Source of the DNA: Misgurnus anguillicaudatus
Taxonomy: Eukaryota; Chordata; Actinopteri; Cypriniformes; Cobitidae
DNA: 64,000 bases
Direction: 5' to 3'
Assembly: GCF_027580225.2 (NCBI RefSeq)
Contig: NC_073358.2
Location: forward strand, 27,430,501-27,494,500
How positions within the stretch are numbered: position 1 is the first letter of the stretch; each line of letters begins with the position of its first letter. The translations under genes and the position numbers were made by a program. The notes below the pieces were generated by a model. It worked only from the letters and a program-made list of their open reading frames with translations, did not search any database and was not told the DNA's origin. Of this stretch, positions 35,761 through 46,587 are shown piece by piece.

Positions 35761-38700
35761 ATACCAAGATGCAGATCTCACATACTGTACATGCATAAGT
35801 ACTTTATAATAATATTTACTGTAGATTTCCACATCTCTAATGCTAATCACTGTGATTTTGCTAGAATATGCATTCCAGGATTGAACAGAACAGAAATTAC
35901 CCCTGAAATCTGAGAAAAATAATGTGTGATAAAATAAGTGTACAATTCCTTAACCCAGTCCTAAAGACTAAACTGACCCTATCTAATCTGAAAGGTTGTT
36001 CAAGGCCCAATGATGCTGATTTAGAAATGTTATGTAATTCACTTTTTACCTGCCAACTGTAGTCAGTTTGCTATGTGTTCCACTAGATTTCTATTTTTCA
36101 AAATCATGGTCTATTTGAAGTATAGCCATGCCTGTACATATTTTTAGAAATGTATGTTTGTGAACACAGATCTAGAAACTCACATAACACATTAATAAGA
36201 ATTTTGCTTGTGTGCTTCACAGGAGTTATCAAAATACTGTCTTGCAAACCAGTGCGTCCTCCTTTCAAAGTGTGACCAATGGCCAGTTTTCCAACACTAT
36301 CCAGAGCAGTGTTCAGACCAGGTACAGTATAAACCAGCAGACACTTGAAACCAACTTAATGTAAAAAAAACCTCTGACTTGGATTTGGATAAAACATGTA
36401 TTGCTCATGGGTTGCTCTCTCAGCATAAAACTTAGTCTCAGATGTTTCTCCTAAAATTGCCCAGGAGACATAAAAATAGTACAGAGGCCCAAAGGTGACA
36501 TTGGAGTAAAAAAATATATAGTTTAGTTTCATGTGCTCACGTGAAACTTCTGCGTGCTCACGTGAAACTTTCGCGTGCTCACGTGAAACCTTCATGTGCA
36601 GATTTTTTTTTAAAGTTTAGTTTCGCGTGCGCACATGAAACTATCGCTCACGCACATGTAACTTTCGCGTGCTCACATAAAACTTTCATGTGCTCACGCG
36701 AAAGTTTTCACATGGAGTAAAAAAAATAAAGTTTAGTTTCATGTGCTCACGTGAAACTTTTGGGTGCTCACGTGAAACTTTCATGTGCTCACGTGAAACC
36801 TTCATGTGCAGAATTTTTTATTAAAGTTTTCACATGGAGTAAAAAAAATAAAGTTTAGTTTCATGTGATCACGTGAAACTTTTGCGTGCTCACGTGAAAC
36901 TTTTGCGTGCTCACATGAAACTTTCGCGTGCTCAAGCGAAACCTTCATGTGAAGATTTAAAAAAAAAAAAAGTTTCACATGGAGTAAAAGTTTAGTTTCA
37001 TGTGCTCACGTGAAACTTTCATGTGCTCACGTGAAACCTTAATGTGCAGAATTTCTTCTTTAAAAGTTTAATTTAGAGAAAGTGAAAGTTTCACGTGCGC
37101 ACGCGATAGTTTCACATGTGTGTGCGATAGTTTCACGTGTGTGCGTGATAGTTTCACGTGCCCATGTGAAACTAAACACGATAGTTTTATGTTCGCATGC
37201 GATAGTTTCACGTGCGCATGCAAAACTAAACTTTATTTAATATTTGCTCCATGTCCCCTTAGGGGCTCCGTAATACTGAAAGAAATGAGACAATTGTTAA
37301 GATGCATCGAGAGCATTGAGCTGTAAAGAGTAAAAGAGTATGTATAGCTAAAATTACGTGGGTACGTGAAACTATCGCGTTTAGTTTTGCATGGGCACGT
37401 GAAACTATCACGTTTAGTTTTGTGTGGGCACGTGAAACTATCGCGCATGGGCATGTGAAACTTTCGCAGCGCACGTGAAACTTACGGAGACTCATTCCAG
37501 TAGATCGGAAATAGATGCTTGCGCACCTGAGGTTTGAGGAGTAAAATTACAACACAATCCAACATAAGCACTGCCAAAAGTGCAGTATACCAAGTGTAGT
37601 TTTGAACAAAATTGAGAATAACATCTTCATCTACAATCGAATGCCATAACTGCATTGTGGGCAAATGTCAAATAAATGTGTAAAATGTATACATTACATA
37701 TTTGTAACAGTTGTGTTTTAATTGTAGCACATCCTGTCCTAGTCAGAAGACCGTGTCGTTGCAGTGTAGCGGTGAGCTCACTACATTATTGCTGCATTTT
37801 ATAAGTACAATATAAGTCTATCCATGTCTAAACACCCTCCTCCTCTCTCTCCTCATCTCTGGTCAGACTGTGGAAGGCCACCAACTAACACAAAGATTAT
37901 AGGGGGAACTCCAGCTGCCGAGGGTCAGTGGCCATGGCAGGCCAGCCTTCATTTCAAAAGGTCTCATACATGCGGAGGATCTCTAGTGGCTCCAGATATT
38001 ATACTTACAGCTGCTCACTGCTTCCCAAAGTCAGTATACACAATTGGTTAAGAAACATTATAACAAAGTAAAACGAATCGATGAATGGATAAGTGCAGTT
38101 GCTTTCATTTCTTTTCTTAGAGAATCTCCTGACTCTTTGGTGCTTAGTAACTGGAAAGTGTTCATTGGAATGGTGTCCCAGCTTAAACTTCCCAGCCCAT
38201 ATTATGTCAAACAAATCATCATAAATGAAAAGTACAACTCAGACACAAAAGACTATGACATTGCTTTGCTGAAACTTGAGACATCTGTCAGTGAGTATCT
38301 AAGCACACACATACACACAATATTAGTGACCAGGTTCATTTGTACAGTTTTGACTTAACGTGTTTATGTGTGTTTTTTAAGATAATATACAACCTGTCTG
38401 CCTCCCTGTGACTGGCCAGACTTTTCCTTCTGGTACACAGTGTTGGACTACAGGTTTTGGAGTTACCCAGGAAGGGAGTGGTATGTATGTGTTTTACAGG
38501 CATGTAAAATATTTAAAAAGTATTTTATTTCCCTTAATGGTGCAATGTGGGACTTTTAAAAGGATCTCCTGACAGGAATTCAATAACTATTATGTCATTG
38601 CTGTATAAAGACCTGTATGGTTTAGAATGAGTCATTTTTTATCAACATACACCGCGGGTCCCTTTACATGGAAGTTCCCATTTTGTGCCATCATGTTTCC

Positions 38701-40154
38701 AAAGTAGACAAACTTTATAGAGCGCGTTTTGTCACTACATTGAATCAAATGATGACGTGTTTGTCCTGTGCCTTTACTACGCGTTTCGAAAAGGAGGAAT
38801 GAGCTGTGGAATGAGCCATTGGTTGCAATTCACAGTTTCACTGCTAGATGCCACTAAAAATCCCACACTGCACCTTTATCAGATACATGCCTCATAACGT
38901 ATAGCTCAAACATGACTCCTCGAGAGAATTAGAGATATCTATGTGTGCAGGATTTTCCCTGTCTTTTAGTTTGTATTTCTCAATGTTTATAGTGTATTTA
39001 TAATAGTCTCTCTCTATGTGTTGTCGCTCTCTGCAGCTTCAAGTTCAACTTATTTGATGGAAGTCGCAGTCAGCTTGATTGATTCAACTACGTGCAACGC
39101 ACAAGGCGTTTACAGTGGAGCTATCACTGGAAATATGCAGTGTGCAGGATATATTTCAGGAGGAAAAGACTCGTGCCAGGTTAGACGGGTTCTCAAAAGC
39201 AATCTTTTTGCTTGCAAATACTGCCACCTCGTGGTAAAATAACGTAGTGCTGTCTGTCAGTTTAAGTTTTGTTGCTCTTTCTTTCTTTCTCCAGGGGGAC
39301 AGTGGGGGTCCGTTGGTGTGTAAGGCTGATAGTGGTCGTTGGTATCTCACAGGTATAACAAGTTGGGGAGAAGGATGTGGAAGGAGAAACCGTCCAGGTA
39401 TCTACAGTAACGTAGAGCGCCTTTTACCCTGGACACTTAGCAAGATGCAGGTAAACACACTTCATGCACATATTTACATGTACACACAAACACTAAGGGC
39501 CAGTCTCCTGGACAGGGTTTAGATTCATAGGACTACAGCTTAGTTCGGAAATTTAAGTAGATCCCGGCTGAAAAAAACAATAAAACCATTACATAAAATT
39601 CTAATGGTTCCATTAAAATACCAATAGGAACCATTAGCTTTTACCATTAAAACCACTACACTGTAGTGTGTTTTGGGCCTTATTTTATTAGAACCAATAC
39701 ATATTTCATTAGAACAAATACATGGAACCAATAGAACCAATACATACCATTAGAGACCATCAAAAAGCTATACACTGTAGTGTGTTTTGGGCCATATTCC
39801 ATTTGAACCAATAAAATTCCCAATAAAACAATTAGAATTTTCTGTAATGGTTTTATTGTTTTTTTCAGCAGGGTTTTTACCTTACCAAAAACAACAGTGG
39901 TGTGCATCTTGAGACAAAACAATGGCACTGATATATGTTAGGAATTGTCAGTGCAAGATGTTTTTAAATTAAAGTAGCTTAAACATGCATATTAGTTTGA
40001 GACTAGGAAAAGCCCTGTCCGGGAAATAGCCCTAAATCCTATAAATATATTTACACACATGGAGATACAAACAGAAAGCCTTTGGGATTTATTACAAGTT
40101 ATCAGATATAATTATAGTTGTTTTAACTCATCAAATAACCTTTTTTTAATAATT

Positions 40155-40228
<74 letters not shown>

Positions 40229-40255
40229 GCTGAATTACAGCAAGTACAAGGATGA
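32203..40255 (+). CDS. tmprss13: Type II transmembrane serine protease 13-like
   Basis: Thirteen coding exons: 32203-32217, 34078-34222, 34376-34489, 34974-35099, 35249-35375, 36223-36321, 37728-37771, 37867-38029, 38121-38290, 38382-38480, 39037-39179, 39295-39450 and 40241-40255. Phases close to 471 residues. The cytoplasmic N-terminus is Pro/Tyr-rich with a PPPY motif (9-12). A short membrane helix lies at about 76-92, then an LDL-receptor A repeat, an SRCR-like region and a trypsin domain. The catalytic triad is H274, D324 and S418, with D412 for Arg/Lys specificity. The activation bond follows K233 (TNTK-IIGG) rather than the usual Arg. The tiny first exon (MANRQ) and last exon (QVQG) are the least certain parts. 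The LDL-A cysteine pattern and the place beside tmprss4 and fxyd2 favour TMPRSS13, although the N-terminus also resembles TMPRSS2. Confidence 0.88.
32787..33573. mobile_element. MITE with TAGAGGTTATGCAT ends and a nested insertion
   Basis: TAGAGGTTATGCATTGACGT at the left and GTGACATCACATGCATACCC with CTCTATA at the right are inverted. A second element, GATAGCAGAGGTGGAC to AAACCTCTGCTTGATA (about 32948-33295), sits inside. It occupies tmprss13 intron 1. Confidence 0.7.
34640..34790. repeat. Dispersed repeat with tRNA-like segment, minus orientation
   Basis: GCATTTGGCAGACGCTTTAA opens it, and CCTGGGGCTCAAACCTACAG with CACAAAGGTCTACCACTGAG closes it. The latter resembles the reverse complement of a tRNA B-box to A-box region. 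Truncated heads of the same family are at about 27655-27700 and 41060-41100. It lies in tmprss13 intron 3. Confidence 0.55.
35383..35752. repeat. Dispersed GGGGACA repeat between two (CA)n tracts
   Basis: (CA)n runs lie at about 35385-35422 and 35703-35744; the second ends in (GC)n. Between them is a repeat with TGTGGGGACATTCCATAGAC, CCCTAACCCCAAC and TGGGGACATCAAAATGTCCC. It lies in tmprss13 intron 5. Confidence 0.8.
36530..37480. repeat. CACGTG-rich minisatellite, unit about 19-21 bp
   Basis: Repeats of GTGCTCACGTGAAACTTT(C/T) with variants (GCGTGCTCACGTGAAAC). The first half (36530-37050) mostly reads in one direction; the second half (37080-37480) contains both CGATAGTTTCACGTG and CACGTGAAACTATCG, so it is partly inverted. 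Units are interrupted by AT-rich spacers (AATAAAGTTTAGTTTCATGT). Many units carry the E-box palindrome CACGTG. Open frames on it are repetitive artefacts. It lies in tmprss13 intron 6. Confidence 0.9.
38534..38878. mobile_element. TTAA-type MITE, second copy of the 18625 family
   Basis: CTTAATGGTGCAATGTGGGA at the left and TCCCACACTGCACCTTTA at the right. The interior shares AAAGGATCTCCTGACAGGAA and GCTAGATGCCACTAAAAAT with the 18.6-kb copy. It lies in tmprss13 intron 10. Confidence 0.8.
39497..40032. mobile_element. Dispersed CCCGGACAGGG repeat, copy 3, interrupted
   Basis: GGGCCAGTCTCCTGGACAGG at the left and GCCCTGTCCGGGAAATAGCC at the right. It is interrupted by the fold-back element at 39566-39870. 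It lies in tmprss13 intron 12. Confidence 0.72.
39566..39870. mobile_element. Fold-back MITE, GGCTGAAAAAAACAATAAAA family
   Basis: GGCTGAAAAAAACAATAAAA with CCATTACA at the left is mirrored by TGTAATGGTTTTATTG and TTTTTTTCAGC at the right. The interior repeats GTGTTTTGGGCC and AACCAATA words in both halves. Confidence 0.85.
40158..40224 (+). repeat. (CT)n tract forming the tmprss13 last-exon polypyrimidine tract
   Basis: Over 30 CT units end 16 bp before the AG (40239-40240) of the last coding exon, so the microsatellite supplies the pyrimidine tract of that 3' splice site. Confidence 0.9.
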
Positions 40256-40435
40256 ACTTCTACGATCATGAAGAGCAAAGCACATTGCACATTGCCGTAT
40301 ACACCTCACAAATCATTAAACAAATCTTTATTATTATTGCTAAAGAGCAAGTAAATGCAAAAATGAAAATATTCACCTTTATGCCATGTCAAACCCATAT
40401 GACATTTATGCATGGTTAAGAGTGACGTGAGAGTG

Positions 40436-40441
40436 AATAAA
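40436..40441 (+). promoter_or_regulatory. Candidate tmprss13 polyadenylation signal
   Basis: AATAAA about 180 bp after the stop codon. A second hexamer follows at about 40446 and a third near 40508. Confidence 0.55.
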
Positions 40442-40519
40442 TTATTAAATAAATGTTTTATTTAATTATTATTTTATGTTTTATTTTGTATTTTATTTAA
40501 ACTGTCTAAATAAACTGCT

Positions 40520-41695
40520 TTCATTCATTTGTAAATAAGATGTCCTTAATTCTGGAAATATGGTATTGGTTAAATAAAAACTTTGACACAAAAATGGTTT
40601 ATAAAGACATCTACAAGGTTGAGTTGAATTTATTATTTATAGTCCCTTTATACTGGACACCTATTAAACCTATTATACATAAGATTATGAACTAACAAGC
40701 TCATAAAAGCACTGGATATTGTGTATGACATTTTGCTTCCTAGACTTTTACTATCAAAATATTATTCAATGTTTTCAAATAATTAGACATAGTATGTTTT
40801 AGATGTTGACAATGTTTTATTTCAAACTTGCTTATTTGCTTAAAAAAAAATGTATTGTCCATAAAGACTTACTTTTTTCTGAGCTTTCTGTCCATCCCAT
40901 TAACTAGAAAAAAATTGCCCACTAAGTCGATTTATATACTCCGATAGATTTATCTTCCACCTTATTAAAGTGAGAGAGTGTAAACTCAGACCAGTTAAAT
41001 TTTGACATAAGCAAGCAAAGACATAAAGACTTCCTATTATTCACTTACATTTATATATAGGCATTTAGCAGATGCTTTTATCCACAGTCCCTTACAAAAA
41101 TAAAGAAAAACAATAAAGCAATTTCTCAATCAAATTTGAGAACAAGTAACTCTAAAAAAACTGTTAGAATGATGCTGCCAACTAAATTCACACTTTTTTA
41201 AAATATAAGGATTAGTTATGCATTAGTTAGTTATGTATTAGTTATGTACCTAACTGTTAACTTCTTTGTGGGTTTTTCAGGAAATTAGATTAATTCTTAA
41301 CTACTCACTGAAACCGAACTAACAGATAAATGCAGCATGTTTGGAGCCAGAATGCAGCAATACGCTTAATCTATGTCTCATGGTCTGAGTTGTCAAATGA
41401 CTGCAAGGTCACTTTCACCATTGCTTAAGGTTAGACATTAAAAATGCCCTAAGGCTTGTGTGTACTTGTTTTGAAGTTTACTGGATAAGATAGGTCAGAG
41501 AGAAGGGTTTGAAGGTTGTTAATTTGCAAAACACATACTTTCTCTCTCTCACTCCGTCCTGTAGCTCTCACTGATGAGTACATGAGTAACACATTTGCCA
41601 TCCAGAAGGTCTAAAGAGCTCAAGTCCTCTCTCACTTACACACTTACACACGCACAGTTGTGGAAAATCAGCTCTAAGATCTTGAAGAACATTGC
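40520..41695. other. Intergenic region before fxyd2
   Basis: AT-rich, no coding pattern. A truncated head of the GCATTTAGCAGATGCTTTTA repeat is at about 41060-41100. The last 130 bp are probably the fxyd2 5' leader. Confidence 0.4.
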
Positions 41696-41700
41696 TAACA

Positions 41701-42536
41701 ATGGGAGTGGGTAAGTTTATATCAACTTTTATTTTTTTTTACATGACATAGCTTTTAGATGATCATAGATCAGTAGGACAAAACTAAAATGACTGTGTAT
41801 GTAACCATTTAACTTCTGTGTATAAACTTTTGAGTAACTATGGGATAAACAGGTATATATTTTCCATATTATAGAATATGAAATGACATTTGCTCCAGGT
41901 CAAGTATTTAATTTACACGATGCCCTGTGTGTTCTCTTTTTTAGAAAACGCTGAGTATTCTGATGCTGATTTCACCTATGGTACGAACTTCAAATAGTTA
42001 CTTACAATGCAAATTTGACACAAATCTTACAAATAAGTTTACTTCCATCTTATTTCACATTATGCTCACCACTAAACAAAACTTGTTAATGGAACCAAAC
42101 TTAAGAGTGTGAATTATTTAGGAGCATTAATATTCCCATGACACAAAGAGATTTTTCTATTGAAACAGTTCATTAATGAGCTTATTATAAAGTTATAAAG
42201 TTAATTTATGAGGTGTGGATATATCTTGTTTGTAATCTGTGTATCTATTTATGGTAGATTATGAGTTCATAAGAAGAGGTGGGCTGATCTTTGCAGCTGT
42301 TGTATTCTGTTTGGGCATTGCTATCATTTTTGGTAAGCATGACCACAAATACAAATATGCATACATATATATTTTATATATTTATTCTCAAATATTTTTT
42401 TCATAGGCAAAAAAACTCAACTGTGGAAAGAAAGCAGCAACTAAGTAAGACACATTTAAAACACACATACACACACAGGTTTACAGTATTTAACTAATGT
42501 GTCTTCTATAGGATTGACGACAATGGCGATTTATGA
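41701..42536 (+). CDS. fxyd2: FXYD2-like Na,K-ATPase regulator with an apparent frameshift
   Basis: Exons: 41701-41710, 41945-41980, 42258-42332, 42407-42444 and 42512-42536. FXYD proteins are small single-pass regulators of the Na,K-ATPase. There is no signal peptide, as in FXYD2. The signature FTYD is at residues 13-16 after an acidic segment, and the helix RRGGLIFAAVVFCLGIAII spans about 21-39. In exon 4 a run of seven A (42409-42415) shifts the frame: read literally, the protein ends at TAA 42442-42444 after 52 residues. With one A fewer, exon 4 would read GKKLNCGKKAATK and join exon 5 to end in DDNGDL, like the acidic FXYD2 C-terminus. So this is an assembly or read error, a real truncating variant, or a decayed copy. 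The location next to tmprss13 fits FXYD2. Confidence 0.8.
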
Positions 42537-43072
42537 CATCTTCATTAACCTACACTGTAAGCAAGCACACATTAATTAATATTTATAAAAATTATCATGT
42601 AATTGTTGCTGAGCCATTCAGATACTTGCTTTTTACCAGTCTGAACAATTGTAAAATAATATGTTTTGCCTGTGACAGTATGTCTGTGAAGATCATTATG
42701 TAAATGTTTCTGTACAAAAACTATTTTTATAAGTCTTTTCTTGTCACTTACTTACAGTTTTTGTTATCACGTCAAATAATCTTAATGTGAAAACTGTTTT
42801 ACAGCAGATATTACAAAATATTTTAAAATGCCTGTGCATACAGAGTACAACGAATGCAAGCCCATGACATTAGTATGTGAAATGAAGGAAGGGTGTGCTG
42901 ATTCCTGTTTATTTAATTACTAAATTTGTAGTTTCTTGCTCTGTTTCCTGCAGGTATGTGGCACCTCACTAAATTATTTCACCAATGATGACCGGTTCTT
43001 GATCACTTTTCTTCATGAAAACAGTAACTTATTGTAAGAATGTATGAGATGTATGTACACCATCACCATCAC

Positions 43073-43078
43073 AATAAA
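43073..43078 (+). promoter_or_regulatory. Candidate fxyd2 polyadenylation signal
   Basis: AATAAA about 540 bp past the last coding codon. A donor at about 42557 and an acceptor at about 42954 suggest an intron in the 3' UTR before it. Confidence 0.5.
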
Positions 43079-43379
43079 ATTGCCAGTTCTCACAAATTGC
43101 CCTGTCTTTGAAGACCACGTTATAATTGTATACTTTATTAAAACATTACCGATTAATCTAGACGTTTTATACCTATTAGGTAAAATGCCTGATTAAAATA
43201 AATATAACTTAACTGAAACGTAATAACTGTAATGTGTGTGGATTCATATTTATTAACATTAACTCGGGGTTTCAGAGAACTCCAAATATTTTAAGATTTT
43301 GCACAATTTATTTGAGAAATGTATGCATATCACTACAATTTGCAGCAGAAGCCACTCATTGAAAAGATGCTGTTTCGCC

Positions 43380-44102
43380 TTTAGCTCGGGTCCGCGTGCG
43401 CGTGCTCGAGCTCGGCTCTTGTAATTGGCTCAGCGCTGTGCTGTTGTCCATGCGCCACTGGGCGAGTCTCGGCAGTCTCCGTAACCCTCTTTTATCCTCA
43501 AAAAAGGAGAGCGAAAGAGGGCAGACTCGGAGTTGGGCTCGGGTAGAAGGACCGCCATTATTGGGAGGAAAAGCACTTTCACCCTCACTCACAATGCACA
43601 AATCTTGACGTTTAAAGCCACGCGTGGCCCACATTGTCTGTGATTTGACTGCGAAGCTGGATGTTGTGTATCACTGATAAGGCATCGCTGCATGCTCGCT
43701 GCACACGGTGAAATCAGCATTTTATGGCCACAACAAAGGGCATTTTAATTTATCAAAACCTACGTTTGACCGGAGGAAGACATTAAACAAGCATTTTTCT
43801 TATCGGAAACAACCAAACTGGCATCCGAGAAAGGACATTTCTTTGTTTGGATATGTTTAGCCATCGGTGGATTTTGAGGCCGGTTTCTGTAACTCGCGTA
43901 TTGACAAAAATATTTTAGACTGCAAGTCTGTCAGTCTACTTAAACGACCAAGGATTTCCCCGGGAAATTTAGCGTCCACTGGCGTTTATGTAGTGTTATA
44001 TGGTTTCTAACAACACAACCGAACCGGTTGCAAGCCCTCTACCGTTGGCCTGGACGAGGAAAGGGGATTCAAAAGGGAACGTGACAACGGAGAATGGCAC
44101 TG
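43380..44102 (+). promoter_or_regulatory. CpG-rich promoter and probable first exon of arhgap35
   Basis: CpG is frequent here (for example GGGTCCGCGTGCGCGTGCTC), unlike the rest of the window. An inverted CCAAT word (ATTGGCT) lies at about 43425 and there is no TATA box. A donor CTG-GTATGT follows position 44102. Joined to the acceptor at 50605-50606 it would make the arhgap35 5' leader. A 34-codon upstream frame (from ATG 44000) lies at its end. Assignment to arhgap35 rests on position and strand only. Confidence 0.6.
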
Positions 44103-45180
44103 GTATGTATATTAACAATAATGTTTCTTAAAAACGGCAAAAAAGACCGCGTTGTCAATGACGTGACGTTTGTGAAAACTAACAATGACTAGTGACGTTC
44201 TGCATAAAATAAATTGTATGTAGTAAAAGTGCTATTGTGCAGGCAGCGCCTTTGGTTGTGCTGAAAACGGATTTATTTTTGGTATTCCATGCACAGGGCC
44301 TATTAAGATCTAGTAATGTTTATTCTTATAACGTTCTGTCATTATGAGAGTTTAATTTGGCAGACAATTTTCTCACGTGGTGTACACATAATTTAGTGCT
44401 GTGCAACGCAGGACAGAATTGCAGATGTAATTGTATGGTGCCACTTTGGATTATTCGCGTTGATTTAAAGAGGCGTTTTGTTGTATCGACCAGCTTGATT
44501 GAAAAATGTGGGTAAAATGTCACCGACAGTTCCCTATTCCTGAAGCACAAGCACCAGCTGAACTGCTCATAGGAAGGCAGTGCTGAACCATGACATCCGC
44601 ATTACGTAGCTTAAATGCATGGGCTATGCTAGGGCCTAGGCTTTGGGCGTAAAACCTTAATCACTTGCTTCAAAGTATCACATGTGTCAATTGCATAATG
44701 AGTAAGATGGAATGACATTTTGACATGCATTTACCCTACAGCCACATTGTGCAGAGTTTGATGTGTGTTTGAGCCATGTATGCTACAGCTAATACAAGGC
44801 TATTATGTATTTCTAAGGTTAAGTTATCTGTGTATCAATTAAAGGGGAGTCTGAATAGCCAAATGACATTGTCAGTAGCACACTCTTGCACTGCACCTGT
44901 CAAGTTTGGGGATTTACAGCTTCAGATATTACATGAGTTTTGACAGTAAATCATGTCAAGGCCATTAGGCCAATGGATACAAATTTCTGTGTTTTACACA
45001 GAAATAAATGAATGCTACATATTGTAATGAAAAGAATATTCTGTGAAAATATAAATTGTTTTATTCTGAGAAGTTAGCTTGGAATTCACAGGCAGTGCCA
45101 CAAATATATTTAACCAAAATATTATAAAGACCTGGAGTGGGACTCATGTGACTTTGGCTGTTACATTCAAGCAACTATCC
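44103..45180. other. First part of the presumed arhgap35 intron 1
   Basis: No repeat or reading frame recognised. Confidence 0.4.
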
Positions 45181-45183
45181 AGG

Positions 45184-45291
45184 GGTGCTTTTCCAGAAAG
45201 CAACTATGGTCGCAAGTTCTGTTGTTACCAACAGAGTTTAATGGTAACTAACAACGGCCATAGTTAGCTAACAATGCTCTTGGGAAACGCA
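45184..45291. repeat. Short palindromic repeat
   Basis: GCTTTTCCAGAAAGCAACTA at the left and TAGTTAGCTAACAATGCTCT with TGGGAAACGC at the right are partly inverted, with CAACTATGGTCG and CGGCCATAGTTAG as the inner arms. Confidence 0.6.
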
Positions 45292-45566
45292 ACAACTGCA
45301 AAGCAATATTTTTAAAGGCCACTCCGAATGCCTTAGAAACCACTTTGCAACACTCTGAAAACCACCAGAAAAGATTTGCATGGGCAGAAATTATATTTAT
45401 TCCTAAAATGGTATTTTTTTGTAAAAATATTGAAATCATGACGTTATTTTTTTATGCATGGTATGCACATTTTTCAAAGTTTACTTTAACACACATGTGA
45501 CTTTTCCCACAACAGAAGAATGAATGAACAAGAATGTCCTACTTTTTTAAATAGCGGTACTAGCAT

Positions 45567-46050
45567 TTAAAGGGCCCCTAACGTAGGTGTTTTCTGCAAT
45601 ATGAATGTGTCTGTAAAGTTTTAGCTCAAATTACATCACAGATGATGTTGAACATGGCCATGTGTGGCTGCAATAAGAAACATGTTTTTGTGTGTTTTTA
45701 AATGCAAAGAAAGCTTCTGTTCCCCTCCCTGTATGCAAAGCATGGAGTAAAAGCACTTACGCATGTGTTTGGAGTACATCAAAACATGTGTCTCTGGCAA
45801 AAGATTGAACTACATGTTCATAAGGCGGAGTTTGTGTGCGATTATGGTTTGGGCATAATCAATGTGACATCACATTGATAAGGGATCCACAACAGCCTGT
45901 TTTGTGCCTGTTGCAGTTTAAAGGAGATTACACAAAGAAGAATAAATGGATTTCTATAATAATAACAGGATGTTTCTGCACACACACTGGCGACTCATTT
46001 TCTGATAGAAACACATTTAAAAGTGTATTTTTAGGTTAGGGGGGCTTTAA
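45567..46050. mobile_element. TTAA-type MITE, GGGCCCCTAACGT family
   Basis: TTAAAGGGCCCCTAACGTAG at the left and TTAGGTTAGGGGGGCTTTAA at the right. The right TTAA (46047-46050) is followed at once by AGAGCACCTATTAC, the start of another TTAA-type element whose far end I cannot find. Confidence 0.7.
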
Positions 46051-46587
46051 AGAGCACCTATTACATTGCTAAAAACTATTATTTTGTGTATTTTGTATAA
46101 TACAATGTGTTTGCATGGTTTATGGTTAAAAAACACATTATTTTCCACATACCGTACATTATTGTTGCTCAATTAAAACCTGCCTTTCTCAAACGCATAC
46201 AAAGTTCATCGTTCAGAAAAATGCTGTCCTAAAATTGGCCAAACTTTGTTGTTGGCCTTAATACCTCTGACATCAGCCAGAAATGTGACGCGCCTTACCT
46301 CTTTTTGAAGATTAGCTTAGTTTTTACTAGCTTTATCAATGCGAGCCGAATCAAATCCAGAAAATGCAGATGACCAAGCTGATCGATCAACTTTACCAGC
46401 GTGTCTTTGAGCAGGACATAACAGATTGGTAAGGTAAGGATACTAAAACAATAAAACCATGTCTGCATTTGTGATCATAGAAACGACAAACAAGCGCTAC
46501 TCTGCACTGCACAAAGAAATGCGTTTGAATGGTTTAGTCAGTAGTAAATTCTTTAAAAAGGAAAACATAGACTTCTTACAGGTTGTA

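Noticed and set aside
36356..37495. Repetitive frames with VSREHAE or FTCP units, and a CRISPR-like look of short regular repeats
   Set aside because: The units are diverged and tandem with no unique spacers, and the host is a vertebrate intron. It is a minisatellite.
43356..43634. 92-residue minus-strand frame in the CpG block
   Set aside because: Long frames arise easily in GC-rich DNA; there is no splice signal or domain.
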